Origin: Sphingomonadales bacterium
GTDB taxonomy: Bacteria; Pseudomonadota; Alphaproteobacteria; Sphingomonadales; Sphingomonadaceae
DNA length: 64,000 nucleotides
NCBI GenBank assembly: GCA_016707885.1
Contig: JADJGU010000008.1
Location: 1 to 64,000, forward strand
Direction of reading: 5' to 3'
This document shows, piece after piece, positions 49,855-59,453 of this stretch. The translations under genes were made by a program, and so were the position numbers. The notes under the pieces were generated by a model that saw only the letters and a program-made list of their open reading frames with translations, was not told where the DNA came from and did not search any database. Every line of letters starts with the position of its first letter. Position 1 is the stretch's first letter.

Positions 49855-51960
49855 ATGAAAATTGGTGTTACGGGAATTTCGGCTCTGGCCATTTCGATGG
49901 CATTGGCGGTTCCGGCTGTTGCAGGTGAATATATAGAAGGTGGCGATCAGTGCGAGGATTGCCGGACGATCATCGTCACCGGCGCCAGCACCGGCTATGT
50001 CGCGCAGGATATCGTCACCGCGACCAAGACCGACACGCCAATTCTCGACGTTCCCCAGACCATCCATGTCGTCACCCGCGAACAGCTCGACGATCAGGCA
50101 CAGTATAGTCTTGGCGAAGTGCTGCGTTATGTTCCCGGCACCACCGTGGGGCAGGGAGAGGGCAATCGCGACCAGATCACTTTGCGTGGGCAGAATACTT
50201 CAGCCGACTTCTTCCTCGATGGCGTGCGCGACGACGTGCAATATTATCGCGGGCTCTATAATGTCGAGCGGGTCGAGGTGCTCAAGGGGCCCTATGCGTT
50301 GATCTTCGGGCGCGGTGGTGGTGGAGGCATCATCAATCGTGTGCAGAAGACCCCGATTGCCGACGAAACATTCGGTGCTGCCCGCGCCAGCATCAACAGT
50401 TTTGGCGGCTGGGACCTGTCGGCAGACCTCAACGCCCCGCTGGGCGAAAAAGCGGCCGTACGCATCAACGCAACCTATGAAAAAATGGAAAGCGACCGCC
50501 GCTTTGTTGATGGCGAACGCTATGCTTGGAACCCTTACCTTGCCGTTGACCTCAGCGAGGATTGGAAGCTCGGCCTTTCCTATGAATATGTGAACGATGA
50601 TCGCGTACCTGACCGCGGTGTTCCGTCGATCGCCACAGCTGTCGGTCAGCCCAACACCCCGGTTCGCGGTTATGACCGGCTTTTCTTCGGCGTGCCGGGT
50701 ATCAACCGCACTACGTTGGAGGCGCATATCGCCAAACTGCGGCTTGACGGCCAGTTGGCAGACAACCTGAAATTCACAAGCACCTTGCTCTATGGCGATT
50801 ATGATAAACTCTATGTCAATGTGTATGCCAACAGTGCCGTGACGGCGGCGAATACGGTTGCAATTGATGCTTATTCGGATCCGACAAAGCGCGAAAACCT
50901 GATCGGACAGGCCAACCTCATCTGGGATATCGAAACTGGTGCGGTGGCGCACAAGCTGCTCTTCGGCGTCGAATATGGCGCTCAGAAAACCCGCAACATG
51001 CGTTTCAACCGCACGTTCAGCCCCGGCACGACCTTTAACCTGAATACTCCGGTCTATCCGACCGTCACTTTCACCACGCCGTCACGCGATACGGTGTCCG
51101 ACGTCGAATTCTTCTCCGCCTATGTCCAGGACCAGATCGGCATCGGCGACCATTTCGATATCGTTGTCGGCCTTCGCTATGATCATTTCGAGATTGACGG
51201 GATCGACTTCATCCCCGCCATTGATCGCCCCTTTGCGCGGAGCGATGATAAAATCAGCCCGCGCTTCGGCCTGATCTGGAAACCGCAGGAAAATGTTTCG
51301 ATCTATACGAGCTTCAGCCGTTCTTTCCTGCCACGCTCGGGCGACCAGTTTGTGTCGCTGACAACAACGCAAGAAAATCTCGCGCCCGAAAAATTCACCA
51401 ATTACGAACTCGGCGCGAAATGGGATATTCTTCCCAACCTGAATGTGACCGCGGCCTTGTTCCAGCTTGATCGCAGCAATGCGACCACGCCCGATCCCGC
51501 CAATCCGCTGACCAGCATCAATGTGGGCAAGACGCGCACCAAGGGACTCGAACTGGCCTTGACTGGCCGGGTGCTGTCCGACTGGCAGGTGAGTGCGGGC
51601 TACACATATCAGGACGGTACCTTGCGCGGCAATGAAAGCGTCCGGCTCGCGCAGTTGCCCAAGCACCAGTTCAGCCTTTGGAACCGCTATGATGTCAGCG
51701 ATGCCTTGGGGGTTGGCTTGGGTGTGATCCACCAATCCAGCCAGTTCGCTGCAGTCCGCACCAGCGCCACGACCACGAAGCTGCCCAGCTTCACCCGCGT
51801 GGATGCGGCATTGTTCTATGATGTCAGCGAAAATGTGCAATTGCAGGTGAACGTCGAGAATCTGTTCGACACCGACTATTTCGCAGACGCCCATAACAAC
51901 AACAACATCACCCCGGGTGCTCCGATCAACGGGCGGATGACAGTGCGGGTGAAGTTTTAG
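49855..51960 (+). CDS. TonB-dependent siderophore receptor
   Basis: 701 aa. Signal peptide 1-23, TonB box TIIVTG (38-43), a plug of the FhuA/FpvA siderophore class (DVPQTIHVVTREQLDDQ, VERVEVLKGPYALIFGRG) and a barrel of standard length ending in KF. The plug resembles catecholate or hydroxamate receptors, such as FiuA and FcuA. The upstream palindrome supports iron control. It stands alone, without biosynthesis or inner-membrane transport genes in the window. Confidence 0.9.
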   Translation: MKIGVTGISALAISMALAVPAVAGEYIEGGDQCEDCRTIIVTGASTGYVAQDIVTATKTDTPILDVPQTIHVVTREQLDDQAQYSLGEVLRYVPGTTVGQGEGNRDQITLRGQNTSADFFLDGVRDDVQYYRGLYNVERVEVLKGPYALIFGRGGGGGIINRVQKTPIADETFGAARASINSFGGWDLSADLNAPLGEKAAVRINATYEKMESDRRFVDGERYAWNPYLAVDLSEDWKLGLSYEYVNDDRVPDRGVPSIATAVGQPNTPVRGYDRLFFGVPGINRTTLEAHIAKLRLDGQLADNLKFTSTLLYGDYDKLYVNVYANSAVTAANTVAIDAYSDPTKRENLIGQANLIWDIETGAVAHKLLFGVEYGAQKTRNMRFNRTFSPGTTFNLNTPVYPTVTFTTPSRDTVSDVEFFSAYVQDQIGIGDHFDIVVGLRYDHFEIDGIDFIPAIDRPFARSDDKISPRFGLIWKPQENVSIYTSFSRSFLPRSGDQFVSLTTTQENLAPEKFTNYELGAKWDILPNLNVTAALFQLDRSNATTPDPANPLTSINVGKTRTKGLELALTGRVLSDWQVSAGYTYQDGTLRGNESVRLAQLPKHQFSLWNRYDVSDALGVGLGVIHQSSQFAAVRTSATTTKLPSFTRVDAALFYDVSENVQLQVNVENLFDTDYFADAHNNNNITPGAPINGRMTVRVKF

Positions 51961-51968
51961 CAATAAGT

Positions 51969-52000
51969 TGGCCGACGGAGGGGAAAGCGTCCGTCGGCCA
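51969..52000. terminator. perfect 11-bp stem-loop between convergent genes
   Basis: TGGCCGACGGA and TCCGTCGGCCA enclose a 10-base loop just past the receptor stop. There is no T-run, so termination may be Rho-assisted or the hairpin may only protect the transcript ends. Confidence 0.5.
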
Positions 52001-52009
52001 GTTGGTCCA

Positions 52010-52690
52010 TCAAACGTTGGCAGATTCGCCAAATCCGCGGACTAGGAGCCATATAGCAAGCGTCAGATGCACGAGGGCCAGCGGTGCCAAAAAGATAAAA
52101 TTGACTTCGCTGCCAAACAGGCCTGTCGACACACCGGTCATCTGAGACATAGCGGCTAGCATGCCAACCCCGCCCAGCCAGCGAGGAATGAAGCCCGATT
52201 TCTGTAGCATGTAATAAAGTAGTAGAACGCTGATGCCGCCCGTAAGCATCGTCGGAAAGTGCAGGCCATCGCGCAATCCGGCGACAACATGCTTGATCGG
52301 CTCGGCTAGCGTTACAAGTTGCCCGGTGGGCTCTGCAATCATTGCAGTGCCGAGGCTGCGATATAGTTGCAGCGTCGCCATTTCAACTCCACCCAGACCA
52401 AATTGGCCGGCTTTCAAGCCGAGATACGCCAATGACAGCCAAAATATGGAGCGCCCAACCGATACCTTGCACAGCAAGGCTGCCGCCATCAACGACACTA
52501 TCCCGGATATCATAGACAGTAGCACGATCATGCCAACGAGATCGGGTCGTTGTCCTGCGCCGACGAATATCCCCATCGCGCCATCACCGCTTCGAATGCC
52601 GGGCTGTAGCCAGAAGTTGCTGGCGATATCGAGCATATAGCCCAAAAGAATGGCAGCGCCGAACCAGCGCCCGGCAGATTGTAGTTTCAT
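52010..52690 (-). CDS. DUF4386-family membrane protein
   Basis: 226 aa from ATG 52690 (GGGACAAG upstream). Six to seven transmembrane helices; matches the DUF4386 pattern (AAILLGYMLDIASNFW, LPALVHL-type end FLAPLALVHLTLAIWLL). Function unknown. Isolated gene converging on the receptor. Confidence 0.72.
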   Translation of the reverse strand: MKLQSAGRWFGAAILLGYMLDIASNFWLQPGIRSGDGAMGIFVGAGQRPDLVGMIVLLSMISGIVSLMAAALLCKVSVGRSIFWLSLAYLGLKAGQFGLGGVEMATLQLYRSLGTAMIAEPTGQLVTLAEPIKHVVAGLRDGLHFPTMLTGGISVLLLYYMLQKSGFIPRWLGGVGMLAAMSQMTGVSTGLFGSEVNFIFLAPLALVHLTLAIWLLVRGFGESANV

Positions 52691-52812
52691 ATTCTTGTCC
52701 CTGTTTGTCTTTGGATGCCGGATGTTCAATTCCGGCTATGGCCAAAGGCTAGGGACGCAGAGCAACAGATGACAAGCTGCTCGAATGCGCTAGCACAGTT
52801 CGACTCGGGGTT

Positions 52813-53373
52813 TCAGTCGAGGCTGGCGACCGCTTTTGCGTGCGCTTTTCCGTTTTCAACATAATGCGCCACACCCATACGCATACCGATCAGGGCGGGC
52901 TCGGGCAGTTCGCGCACCAGCTTGGCGGGGCGACCGACCCATAATTCCTTCGGGCCAATGGTTTTGCCCTCCGGTAACAACGCGCCGGCACCGAGCATGC
53001 CATCTTCCTCCACCAAGCAGCCATTCATGATGATTGCGCCAAGGCCGATGAAGCCGCGGTTCTTGATGGTGCAGCCATGCACCATCGCCATATGGCCAAT
53101 CAGCACATCGTCACCGATGATGGTCGGGCATTCGGGCTCGCCAGGCTTGGGGCCGTCGCAATGGACAACGCTGCCATCCTGAATGTTGGTGCGCGCACCA
53201 ATCACAATGCGGCTGACGTCGGCGCGTAGCACGCAGTTATACCAGATGCTCGCCTCTGGCCCGATGGTGACATCGCCAATGATGCGGCACCCCGGCGCGA
53301 TAAATGCACTATCATCGACCTGCGGTGTCTTGCCGTGGATGGAGATTATCGAAACGTCGGGACGATGGATCAT
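52813..53373 (-). CDS. gamma carbonic anhydrase-family protein
   Basis: 186 aa, a left-handed beta-helix of hexapeptide repeats (FIAPGCRIIGDVTIGPEASIW). Histidines in SVVHCDGP and IGHMAMVHGC match the zinc ligands of the gamma-class carbonic anhydrase/YrdA group. Its start overlaps the stop of the upstream membrane gene (ATGA), making it last in a GNAT / SpeE-like / gamma-CA run. Confidence 0.9.
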   Translation of the reverse strand: MIHRPDVSIISIHGKTPQVDDSAFIAPGCRIIGDVTIGPEASIWYNCVLRADVSRIVIGARTNIQDGSVVHCDGPKPGEPECPTIIGDDVLIGHMAMVHGCTIKNRGFIGLGAIIMNGCLVEEDGMLGAGALLPEGKTIGPKELWVGRPAKLVRELPEPALIGMRMGVAHYVENGKAHAKAVASLD

Positions 53374-55613
53374 CGGATTATCTTCCAGAAAGAGACATAG
53401 GGAAGGACCGAAGCATAATCGTCGGTCCAGCGATCATCGGGACGCGGTGATTTCAATTTGATCCAACGGTCGGGATAGTAAAAGGCCGGGCGTGTGTCAT
53501 GGACCAAACCGGTTAACTGCGCGAGCTTGCCCGGATCTGGGCTCATCGCAATCCATTGTGAAGGCCGCATTCCTTGATTGACGGCGCCTAAAGGCGGGCT
53601 GTCAAAACGAAGTGCCGCAGACCATTCACCAGCCGCTGCTTCTGCCGCGATTACAGGATTCAGATCAATATAACGGTTCGATATATGGACGAGGAGGATG
53701 CCGTTTGGTTTAAGTGCGCGGCGATATACCGCAAAAGCTTCCTTGGTCAGTAAATGCAGCGGGATCGAGTCCGACGAAAACGCGTCTATCGCCAGCAGGT
53801 CAAAACTACCTTTAGCTTGTTCCGCCAAGGTCAGCCGCGCATCGCCAATGTGCATTTTGGTGTCAGGAGCACATTTTTTAAGGAAGCTGAAAATCTTCGG
53901 GTCGCGGGCGATTTCGACCATCAGCGGATCGATTTCGAAGAAATGCCAATCCTGCCCGGGCTTCTTGTAACAGGCAAGGGTTCCGGTGCCGAGGCCGACA
54001 ACGCCGATCGCAGCCCCAGGTCCAAAAATTTCCTCTGCCCGGCGCGATGCAATTCCAACGCCCGAACTTGCCCCATAATAGCTGATCGGCAAGGTCGGCT
54101 GATCTCGCAGCTGCATGCCATGCATCGTAGTGCCATGGCTTAGCCAGCGGACGCTGGCATCGCTGCTCTGGTTGATCGTGTAGGTGCCGAAATAGCTGCG
54201 CATCCGGGTATCGTTGAGGCTGAGTGTCAGGTTGCTCCACCCACCGTTGGCCAGCATGGCGCCCGCAAGGACGATAGCGAGCGCGACGCGGCGTCCGGTA
54301 ACCAGAACGCCCGCAATCAGGATGACAGCAATCAGCGCCGTCTTGATACGCTGACTTTCGAGTCCCAATTCTTTGCCGACATAAATCCCGATCCCAAGCG
54401 CCACGATAGCAATCAGAGTTGTCGCGAGCGTCCAGCCGAACTTGCCGAATATCTCCTCTTCACCCAGAGAAAACAGCCGAAGTTGGGGAAGGAGCAGGGC
54501 GGCGGCGATCAGCAGAATGGGGTGTTCCCATGTCCAGTTGAACAGCAAAGGTGCCACAATTGCGCAGAAAAAGCCGCCAATCACGCCACCGACCGACATC
54601 ATCAGATAAAATTCGGTCAGCTGCGATGCATCGGGGCGGGTGCGGTACATCTCGGCATGCAGCGCGACGGCCAATACAAAGAGCAGCGCGATGCTGACAC
54701 CCAGTCCGGTAAAGACCGCCGTTCCCCACAGCATGAATATCGATGCCCCGCCCAACAGCAGAACGAAGGCTGCAAAGCGGCTTATTATGTTGGCCAGCAG
54801 GCGATTGTCCGCAAAGGCGACGGTAAAGCTTAGCAAATACAGGCCCAAGGGAATCACCCAGATCAGGGGCATCGCCATGAGGTCGGTGGTCAGATGCGAT
54901 GTAGTCGACAGCATCAGGCCCGAAGGCACCGCAGCCAGTGCGATCCAGTAGAGACGTAGTTTCCAGGTTATCGGGTTGGCCTTGATTTCTGTCTGCGCTG
55001 CGGCGTTCGATGTGTCTTTCCAAATAGCTCGGACGCACATCAGTACCAGCAGGAACAGCAATGCGTAGAGCCCGCTCCAAAGCCATGTCTGCGCCTTGAT
55101 AGGCATATTGGGCTCGACCAGCAGTGGATAAGCGACCAACCCGCCAAAGCTGCCGAGGTTGGAAGCGGCATAGAGCGCATAAGGCTCTCCCCGATTGCCC
55201 GCGAGGCCGAACCAGCGCTGCATCAGCGGCGCTTGCGCCGCGACTGCGAAAAACAATGGACCGATCGAGGCTAGCAGCAGCCAGGGCACCCAAAAAATCG
55301 GTGAGCCATCAGCCGGGATGGTAAAACTTGCCAAGCTGATGGGAAGCCACAGGGCTGCGCCGATCAGTACCGCCAGATGTACCCCCGCCTGCCGCTTCGG
55401 TGCCTCGCGTGATAACCGATGGGCATAGGAATAGCCCGCCAGCAACAGCGCCTGGTAGACCAGCATCGCGCTGTTCCAAACCGCCGGCGCACCGCCCAGC
55501 TTGGGCAGCGCCATACGCGCGACCATCGGCTGAACGAGAAAGAGTAAAAAGCTGCCGGTGAAGATGGTGAGGACGAACAGACCCCGTCCGCGCAAGCCGC
55601 TTGCTTCGTTCAT
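53370..55613 (-). CDS. membrane protein with C-terminal spermidine synthase-like domain
   Basis: 747 aa from ATG 55613, fixed by the ATGA overlap with the upstream gene. About ten transmembrane helices in residues 1-430 (begins GRGLFVLTIFTGSFLLFL) and a cytoplasmic or periplasmic C-terminal domain with a SAM-type motif I (IGVVGLGTGTLACY), then FFEIDPLMVEIA and LLAIDAFSSDSIPLHLLT, as in polyamine synthases. The fused family is widespread but its reaction is unproven. It need not make spermidine. Confidence 0.85.
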   Translation of the reverse strand: MNEASGLRGRGLFVLTIFTGSFLLFLVQPMVARMALPKLGGAPAVWNSAMLVYQALLLAGYSYAHRLSREAPKRQAGVHLAVLIGAALWLPISLASFTIPADGSPIFWVPWLLLASIGPLFFAVAAQAPLMQRWFGLAGNRGEPYALYAASNLGSFGGLVAYPLLVEPNMPIKAQTWLWSGLYALLFLLVLMCVRAIWKDTSNAAAQTEIKANPITWKLRLYWIALAAVPSGLMLSTTSHLTTDLMAMPLIWVIPLGLYLLSFTVAFADNRLLANIISRFAAFVLLLGGASIFMLWGTAVFTGLGVSIALLFVLAVALHAEMYRTRPDASQLTEFYLMMSVGGVIGGFFCAIVAPLLFNWTWEHPILLIAAALLLPQLRLFSLGEEEIFGKFGWTLATTLIAIVALGIGIYVGKELGLESQRIKTALIAVILIAGVLVTGRRVALAIVLAGAMLANGGWSNLTLSLNDTRMRSYFGTYTINQSSDASVRWLSHGTTMHGMQLRDQPTLPISYYGASSGVGIASRRAEEIFGPGAAIGVVGLGTGTLACYKKPGQDWHFFEIDPLMVEIARDPKIFSFLKKCAPDTKMHIGDARLTLAEQAKGSFDLLAIDAFSSDSIPLHLLTKEAFAVYRRALKPNGILLVHISNRYIDLNPVIAAEAAAGEWSAALRFDSPPLGAVNQGMRPSQWIAMSPDPGKLAQLTGLVHDTRPAFYYPDRWIKLKSPRPDDRWTDDYASVLPYVSFWKIIR

Positions 55614-56179
55614 GTTGCTGGCCGATCCCTCACCCATTCTGCGCGATCAATGCGATAGGTAACGTGCCTTAGCAAGGGGCTGTCGACGGGAACCTGCGGA
55701 TGATCGAAATCGAGCGCAGGGTCATAAACCATGCCGATCCGCTCCATCACCGCGCGGCTGCGGCGGTTGTCGGTGTTGGTGATCGCCCAGACCGCTTCGT
55801 CGGGCAGATTGTCGAACGCCCATTGCACCGATGCGACCGCGGCCTCGGTGACATAACCCTTGCCCCATTCCGAAGGCGACATCCGCCAGCCAGCCTCGGG
55901 CTTGCCCTCGATCGAGGTGCCCGGCCGCCCGCGAATGATCCCGCACCAGCCGATAAGCTGGCCGTCTTCCTTGCGCTCCATCGCCCAGAAGCAATGGCCG
56001 TCCTCTTCCTGCATCCGGAACATCCGCGCCACCAGCGCCGCGACTTCATCACGGCTCATCAACGGCCCAAGCGTTTCCATCACGACGGGGTCGGAACAGA
56101 TGCCATGGAACGGATCAATATCCTCTTCGCGCCACTGGCGCAGGATCAGGCGAGGGGTTTCGAGGCGGAATGTGGGCAT
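55610..56179 (-). CDS. GNAT-family N-acetyltransferase (RimJ/RimL type)
   Basis: 189 aa from ATG 56179; upstream frame belongs to nothing recognised. LETPRLILRQWREEDI at the N-terminus and EWGKGYVTEAAVASVQWAF acetyl-CoA region. Second gene of the minus-strand run that starts with the Rap1a-like gene 7 bp upstream. Confidence 0.86.
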   Translation of the reverse strand: MPTFRLETPRLILRQWREEDIDPFHGICSDPVVMETLGPLMSRDEVAALVARMFRMQEEDGHCFWAMERKEDGQLIGWCGIIRGRPGTSIEGKPEAGWRMSPSEWGKGYVTEAAVASVQWAFDNLPDEAVWAITNTDNRRSRAVMERIGMVYDPALDFDHPQVPVDSPLLRHVTYRIDRAEWVRDRPAT

Positions 56180-56186
56180 GGTGCGT

Positions 56187-56621
56187 CTATTTCGCTTCGC
56201 AGGGATAGGCCTTCGCCATCGCTTCGCGGAACAGCAATATGGCCGGCTCGCCCAGTTTCCCGTCTGAGGCCTTTTCCAGATATTCGACGAACAGTGCCTT
56301 CTGCTTGCCAAGATCGAAATCGAGGCTGGGTGGACAATAATCCGGGAAAAATGTCGGTGCGCGTGATTGAGTCCAGCCATTTCCCGCCGATGCGCCGTTG
56401 ATCCACGAAATGCACACCAGCTTGCTTGCGAGATCCGTTGTGTTTCCGCAGGTTATTTTGGCGTGGTGGCCTGTGTTCAAGATCATGGGCGGTTCATTGC
56501 GCTGCTTCGGCCGGTCAATTACGGTGACAGGCGAAGCCATTTCTTCGGCAGAAACTGACCCGCTGGTCAGCAACAAAGTGGGCACGATCAGGCAAGCGGT
56601 TTTAAATAGGTTCACAGGCAT
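56187..56621 (-). CDS. exported Rap1a/Tai immunity-like protein
   Basis: 144 aa. Signal peptide 1-25 (SVSAEE). The mature part has four cysteines and the C-terminal pattern LVCISWINGA, YCPPSLDFDLGKQKALFVEYLEK and AMAKAYPC, which resembles the Rap1a/Tai family of periplasmic immunity proteins against T6SS amidases. No toxin gene lies near, so it may be an orphan immunity gene or a related housekeeping protein. Confidence 0.6.
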   Translation of the reverse strand: MPVNLFKTACLIVPTLLLTSGSVSAEEMASPVTVIDRPKQRNEPPMILNTGHHAKITCGNTTDLASKLVCISWINGASAGNGWTQSRAPTFFPDYCPPSLDFDLGKQKALFVEYLEKASDGKLGEPAILLFREAMAKAYPCEAK

Positions 56622-56682
56622 ATCATTCTTATTACTTGCTTTGACGAGCGGGCGCTAGCGCAGGTTGTTCAACCGCATCTTC

Positions 56683-57135
56683 TCATGATATCAACCGGCT
56701 TCGCTGTTCGTCGCTGAGCAACGCACAATAGTCTGCCTTGCCAAACCAGCGGTAGCGATTGCGGGCGATTTGATCGTAACACCAGTCGCGGACAGGTGCC
56801 GGAATGAGTCCTGCAATGCGAAGAACATGCCATGCACCACCTAGGATAGTGCACAAATGCAGATACCCCGCCGAGGCGGTATAGGCGCGTCCGCCGTCGA
56901 TCAGCAGATAGGAATCGTCCATCTGCATGTTGTAATGGCGGTAAAGGGCTTGGCCCAGCGCGCCTTGTGCAGAAGTCAAATTCACACGCCGCTTCCGGTC
57001 CAGTCGCATGAGCCAGGAGGCACCTCCGGAACATAGCACGCAGACTCCATCGAACACGAACAAAGCCCGGCTGTCATCGAACGCCGGCACCGCCGGATCG
57101 GCGCGATAGGAGTAAGCTTTCTGGGGTTCAGCCAT
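56683..57135 (-). CDS. DCC-family thiol-disulfide oxidoreductase-like protein
   Basis: 150 aa. The FVFDGVCVLCSGG motif (Cys-x-x-Cys) and the C-terminal YRWFGKADYC match the DCC (DUF393) family. Function unproven; predicted redox activity. It overlaps the upstream saccharopine-dehydrogenase-like gene by 8 bp. Confidence 0.86.
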   Translation of the reverse strand: MAEPQKAYSYRADPAVPAFDDSRALFVFDGVCVLCSGGASWLMRLDRKRRVNLTSAQGALGQALYRHYNMQMDDSYLLIDGGRAYTASAGYLHLCTILGGAWHVLRIAGLIPAPVRDWCYDQIARNRYRWFGKADYCALLSDEQRSRLIS

Positions 57136-58243
57136 CTACCGGGTCTGACACTACAGTGATGTCGAGGCCGTCGAGCGCTGCAAGATATTCGTCAAGTTTG
57201 ATCAGGTCGACACAGGGCGTGGCACCGTGTCGATCCATTTCGTTCCGGGCAAGTTTGCGGGCGAGGAGGATGGCGGGCATGCAGGGAATATAGGGGCCAT
57301 GCCCCGATCGTGCGATCAGGAAAAAGCGTGCCGTTTTCTGCTCGCCTGACTTGCCTTGGCCAGTCAGATACATATGAAATCCGCTACGGCTGGTGCCCAT
57401 CCAGTCGAACAGGAAGGCGATTCGCAACAGCATTTCGGCATGCGCCGCCAATGACCGGATCAGGCCAAGGCGCACCGCCCATCCGAGCAGCCATGTCCCG
57501 AAATGCAGGATCGCCAGTTCATGGCCTGCGGCAAAGCGCAGCGATTTCAACTGCGGGTAACGCGATGGAAAAAGCGCCAGGTCCGGAATGTCGCAATTGC
57601 CGAACCAGCGACGACCGAGTTCGGGATAGATTTCGCTGTGCGTATCCTGCCAGCCATAGACATTGTGGGGTTGTCCGTTACGGATCGTTGCAAATGGTTT
57701 GCCGACATAGCTGAGGATGGCCGATGTGGTCGCGAGTCCACGATTGGTCTGCTGGGCGGCGCTGATCCCGTAATCGACATGTTCGAGCACTTCGAAGCCA
57801 GGCAAATAATGGTCGATCACCGACGACGTCAGGCACGGGACCGAACTTGCGCCGCTCACGACCAGCACATTCTGGGCTTTCGCATCCATATCGAGCGTAC
57901 CGATTTGCGCTACAAAATCGCGCGCGTCGGCAAGGTCGAGATAATGGCACCCCCACCGGATGCACGCACGGGCGACGCTATGGTCCTGTGACTGGAACGG
58001 CCCTGTCGTATGAATGACAATATCGGGCGCGATCGCCGATAGCGCGGCGGCGACGTTTCCCTCAATGTCGATATGGCAGGCTTCGGGCGGATGGGCGGTT
58101 TCCAGACCGGCAATGAAACGCTGCGCCTTTTCAACCGAACGCCCGCCAATCAGCAGGCGGATCGCGGGATCTTTTGCGAGTGACCGGGCGATGTAGCTGC
58201 CGAAATTGCCATAGCCGCCGATGATGAGAACGCGTTTTACCAT
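57128..58243 (-). CDS. saccharopine dehydrogenase-like oxidoreductase
   Basis: 371 aa from ATG 58243. N-terminal Rossmann fold with RVLIIGGYGNFGSYIARSL, then HTTGPFQSQDHSVARACI and CHYLDLADARDF, as in the saccharopine-dehydrogenase NADP-binding family. The C-terminal half is less conserved. It overlaps its neighbours by 7 and 8 bp, so the three genes are tightly coupled. Substrate unknown. Confidence 0.85.
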   Translation of the reverse strand: MVKRVLIIGGYGNFGSYIARSLAKDPAIRLLIGGRSVEKAQRFIAGLETAHPPEACHIDIEGNVAAALSAIAPDIVIHTTGPFQSQDHSVARACIRWGCHYLDLADARDFVAQIGTLDMDAKAQNVLVVSGASSVPCLTSSVIDHYLPGFEVLEHVDYGISAAQQTNRGLATTSAILSYVGKPFATIRNGQPHNVYGWQDTHSEIYPELGRRWFGNCDIPDLALFPSRYPQLKSLRFAAGHELAILHFGTWLLGWAVRLGLIRSLAAHAEMLLRIAFLFDWMGTSRSGFHMYLTGQGKSGEQKTARFFLIARSGHGPYIPCMPAILLARKLARNEMDRHGATPCVDLIKLDEYLAALDGLDITVVSDPVDG

Positions 58244-58707
58244 GTCGGCTTCATGACCATCATGCCGAATATCACGATCAATCCGCCAAAGGCTGGCCAG
58301 CCAAGCGCAAACCACCAGCGGAACAGGCGGTTAAAGGCACGCTCGTCAAATATGCCGTCGATTGCCTGACGGTCGAGCATGCGTTTCATCGCGATCTGTA
58401 GGTAGACGACTGGAATCCAGCACACACCGGCCAGCATGTAGAGCGCGTAGGTGACGACCAGCCAGTAATCGGTCCAGATAAAGCCGCCCTGCCAGACAAG
58501 CCATGCCCCGGTCAGCGGCTGGAGGATGACGGCAGGCAAGGTGAAGGTGAAATCCGCGACAACGGTGAACCGCGCTGCATAGCGGCGCTCCCCCGGCTCC
58601 TTGGAACGCACCCCCATCAGCATGAAGAAAGCGATGCCAATCCCGGTGCCGAACAAGATCGTGGCACTGATAATATGCAGGACTTTGACGATCGAATACA
58701 GGTCCAC
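58237..58707 (-). CDS. DUF2269-family membrane protein
   Basis: 156 aa, four transmembrane helices, with KVLHIISATILFGTG and GGLIVIFGMMVMKP. Matches the DUF2269 group of predicted integral membrane proteins. First gene of the DUF2269 / dehydrogenase / DCC operon. Confidence 0.85.
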   Translation of the reverse strand: MDLYSIVKVLHIISATILFGTGIGIAFFMLMGVRSKEPGERRYAARFTVVADFTFTLPAVILQPLTGAWLVWQGGFIWTDYWLVVTYALYMLAGVCWIPVVYLQIAMKRMLDRQAIDGIFDERAFNRLFRWWFALGWPAFGGLIVIFGMMVMKPTW

Positions 58708-58799
58708 GCTGCCCTCTTATTGCCGCGTTAGACCAAATACATGCCAAACATCTAATTGCAAAATGGCAACGCCTGCCGGGCCTGAACTGCACTAACCCT

Positions 58800-59357
58800 T
58801 TATGCCGGCCAATCATTCCGCTTCAACCGATAGATAATCGTCGGGTTCTCTTCAGGCGGATAGTTGGGATCGACATAGTCGAATTCTGCAGCACGTTCCA
58901 TTCCCAGCTTTTCCATCATTGCCCATGATGCACGATTGGCATCGCTGGTCTGTGCAAAAACTTCTTCCTTGCCAAAACGGTCGAAGGCCAATTCGATGAC
59001 GGCGATCGCCGCTTCAATAGCATAGCCTCGCCGCCAGTGACTTTCGGCGATGCTCCAGCCGATCTGTATGCCGGTGTTTAGTACCGGTCCCGCTGCTACA
59101 ACGTCGATCGGGCTCATCCCGCAATGACCGATCATCAAACCGTCGACCTTGGTCTGCAAATACCAAAAGCCATAACCGTCTTTCGCTATCCCCGCCGCAT
59201 TGCGCGCAAACTTTGCCTCAACCTGATGCCGTTCCTGCACCCCGCCAAGATGATGTGTTACCGCGGGCGTATTCATCACCTCCATCCAGCGATCAACATC
59301 GCCGGGGGCTTCGGTACGGAGGATGAGGCGTGCGGTTTCGGCTATTATCTCTGGCAT
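58800..59357 (-). CDS. GNAT-family N-acetyltransferase
   Basis: 185 aa. RLILRTEAPGDVDRWMEVMN and the SHWRRGYAIEAAIAVIELAF acetyl-CoA region, RimJ/RimL-like. Third acetyltransferase gene in the window; no functional context. Confidence 0.86.
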   Translation of the reverse strand: MPEIIAETARLILRTEAPGDVDRWMEVMNTPAVTHHLGGVQERHQVEAKFARNAAGIAKDGYGFWYLQTKVDGLMIGHCGMSPIDVVAAGPVLNTGIQIGWSIAESHWRRGYAIEAAIAVIELAFDRFGKEEVFAQTSDANRASWAMMEKLGMERAAEFDYVDPNYPPEENPTIIYRLKRNDWPA

Positions 59358-59453
59358 TTTTCTATCACAGCTGGGTACTAAATTTTGGCATGTAACGACA
59401 TGTCGCGGCGATCGTCGGAGATCAGACCGGAACTGCTTTTTGTCCAGTGAAAA

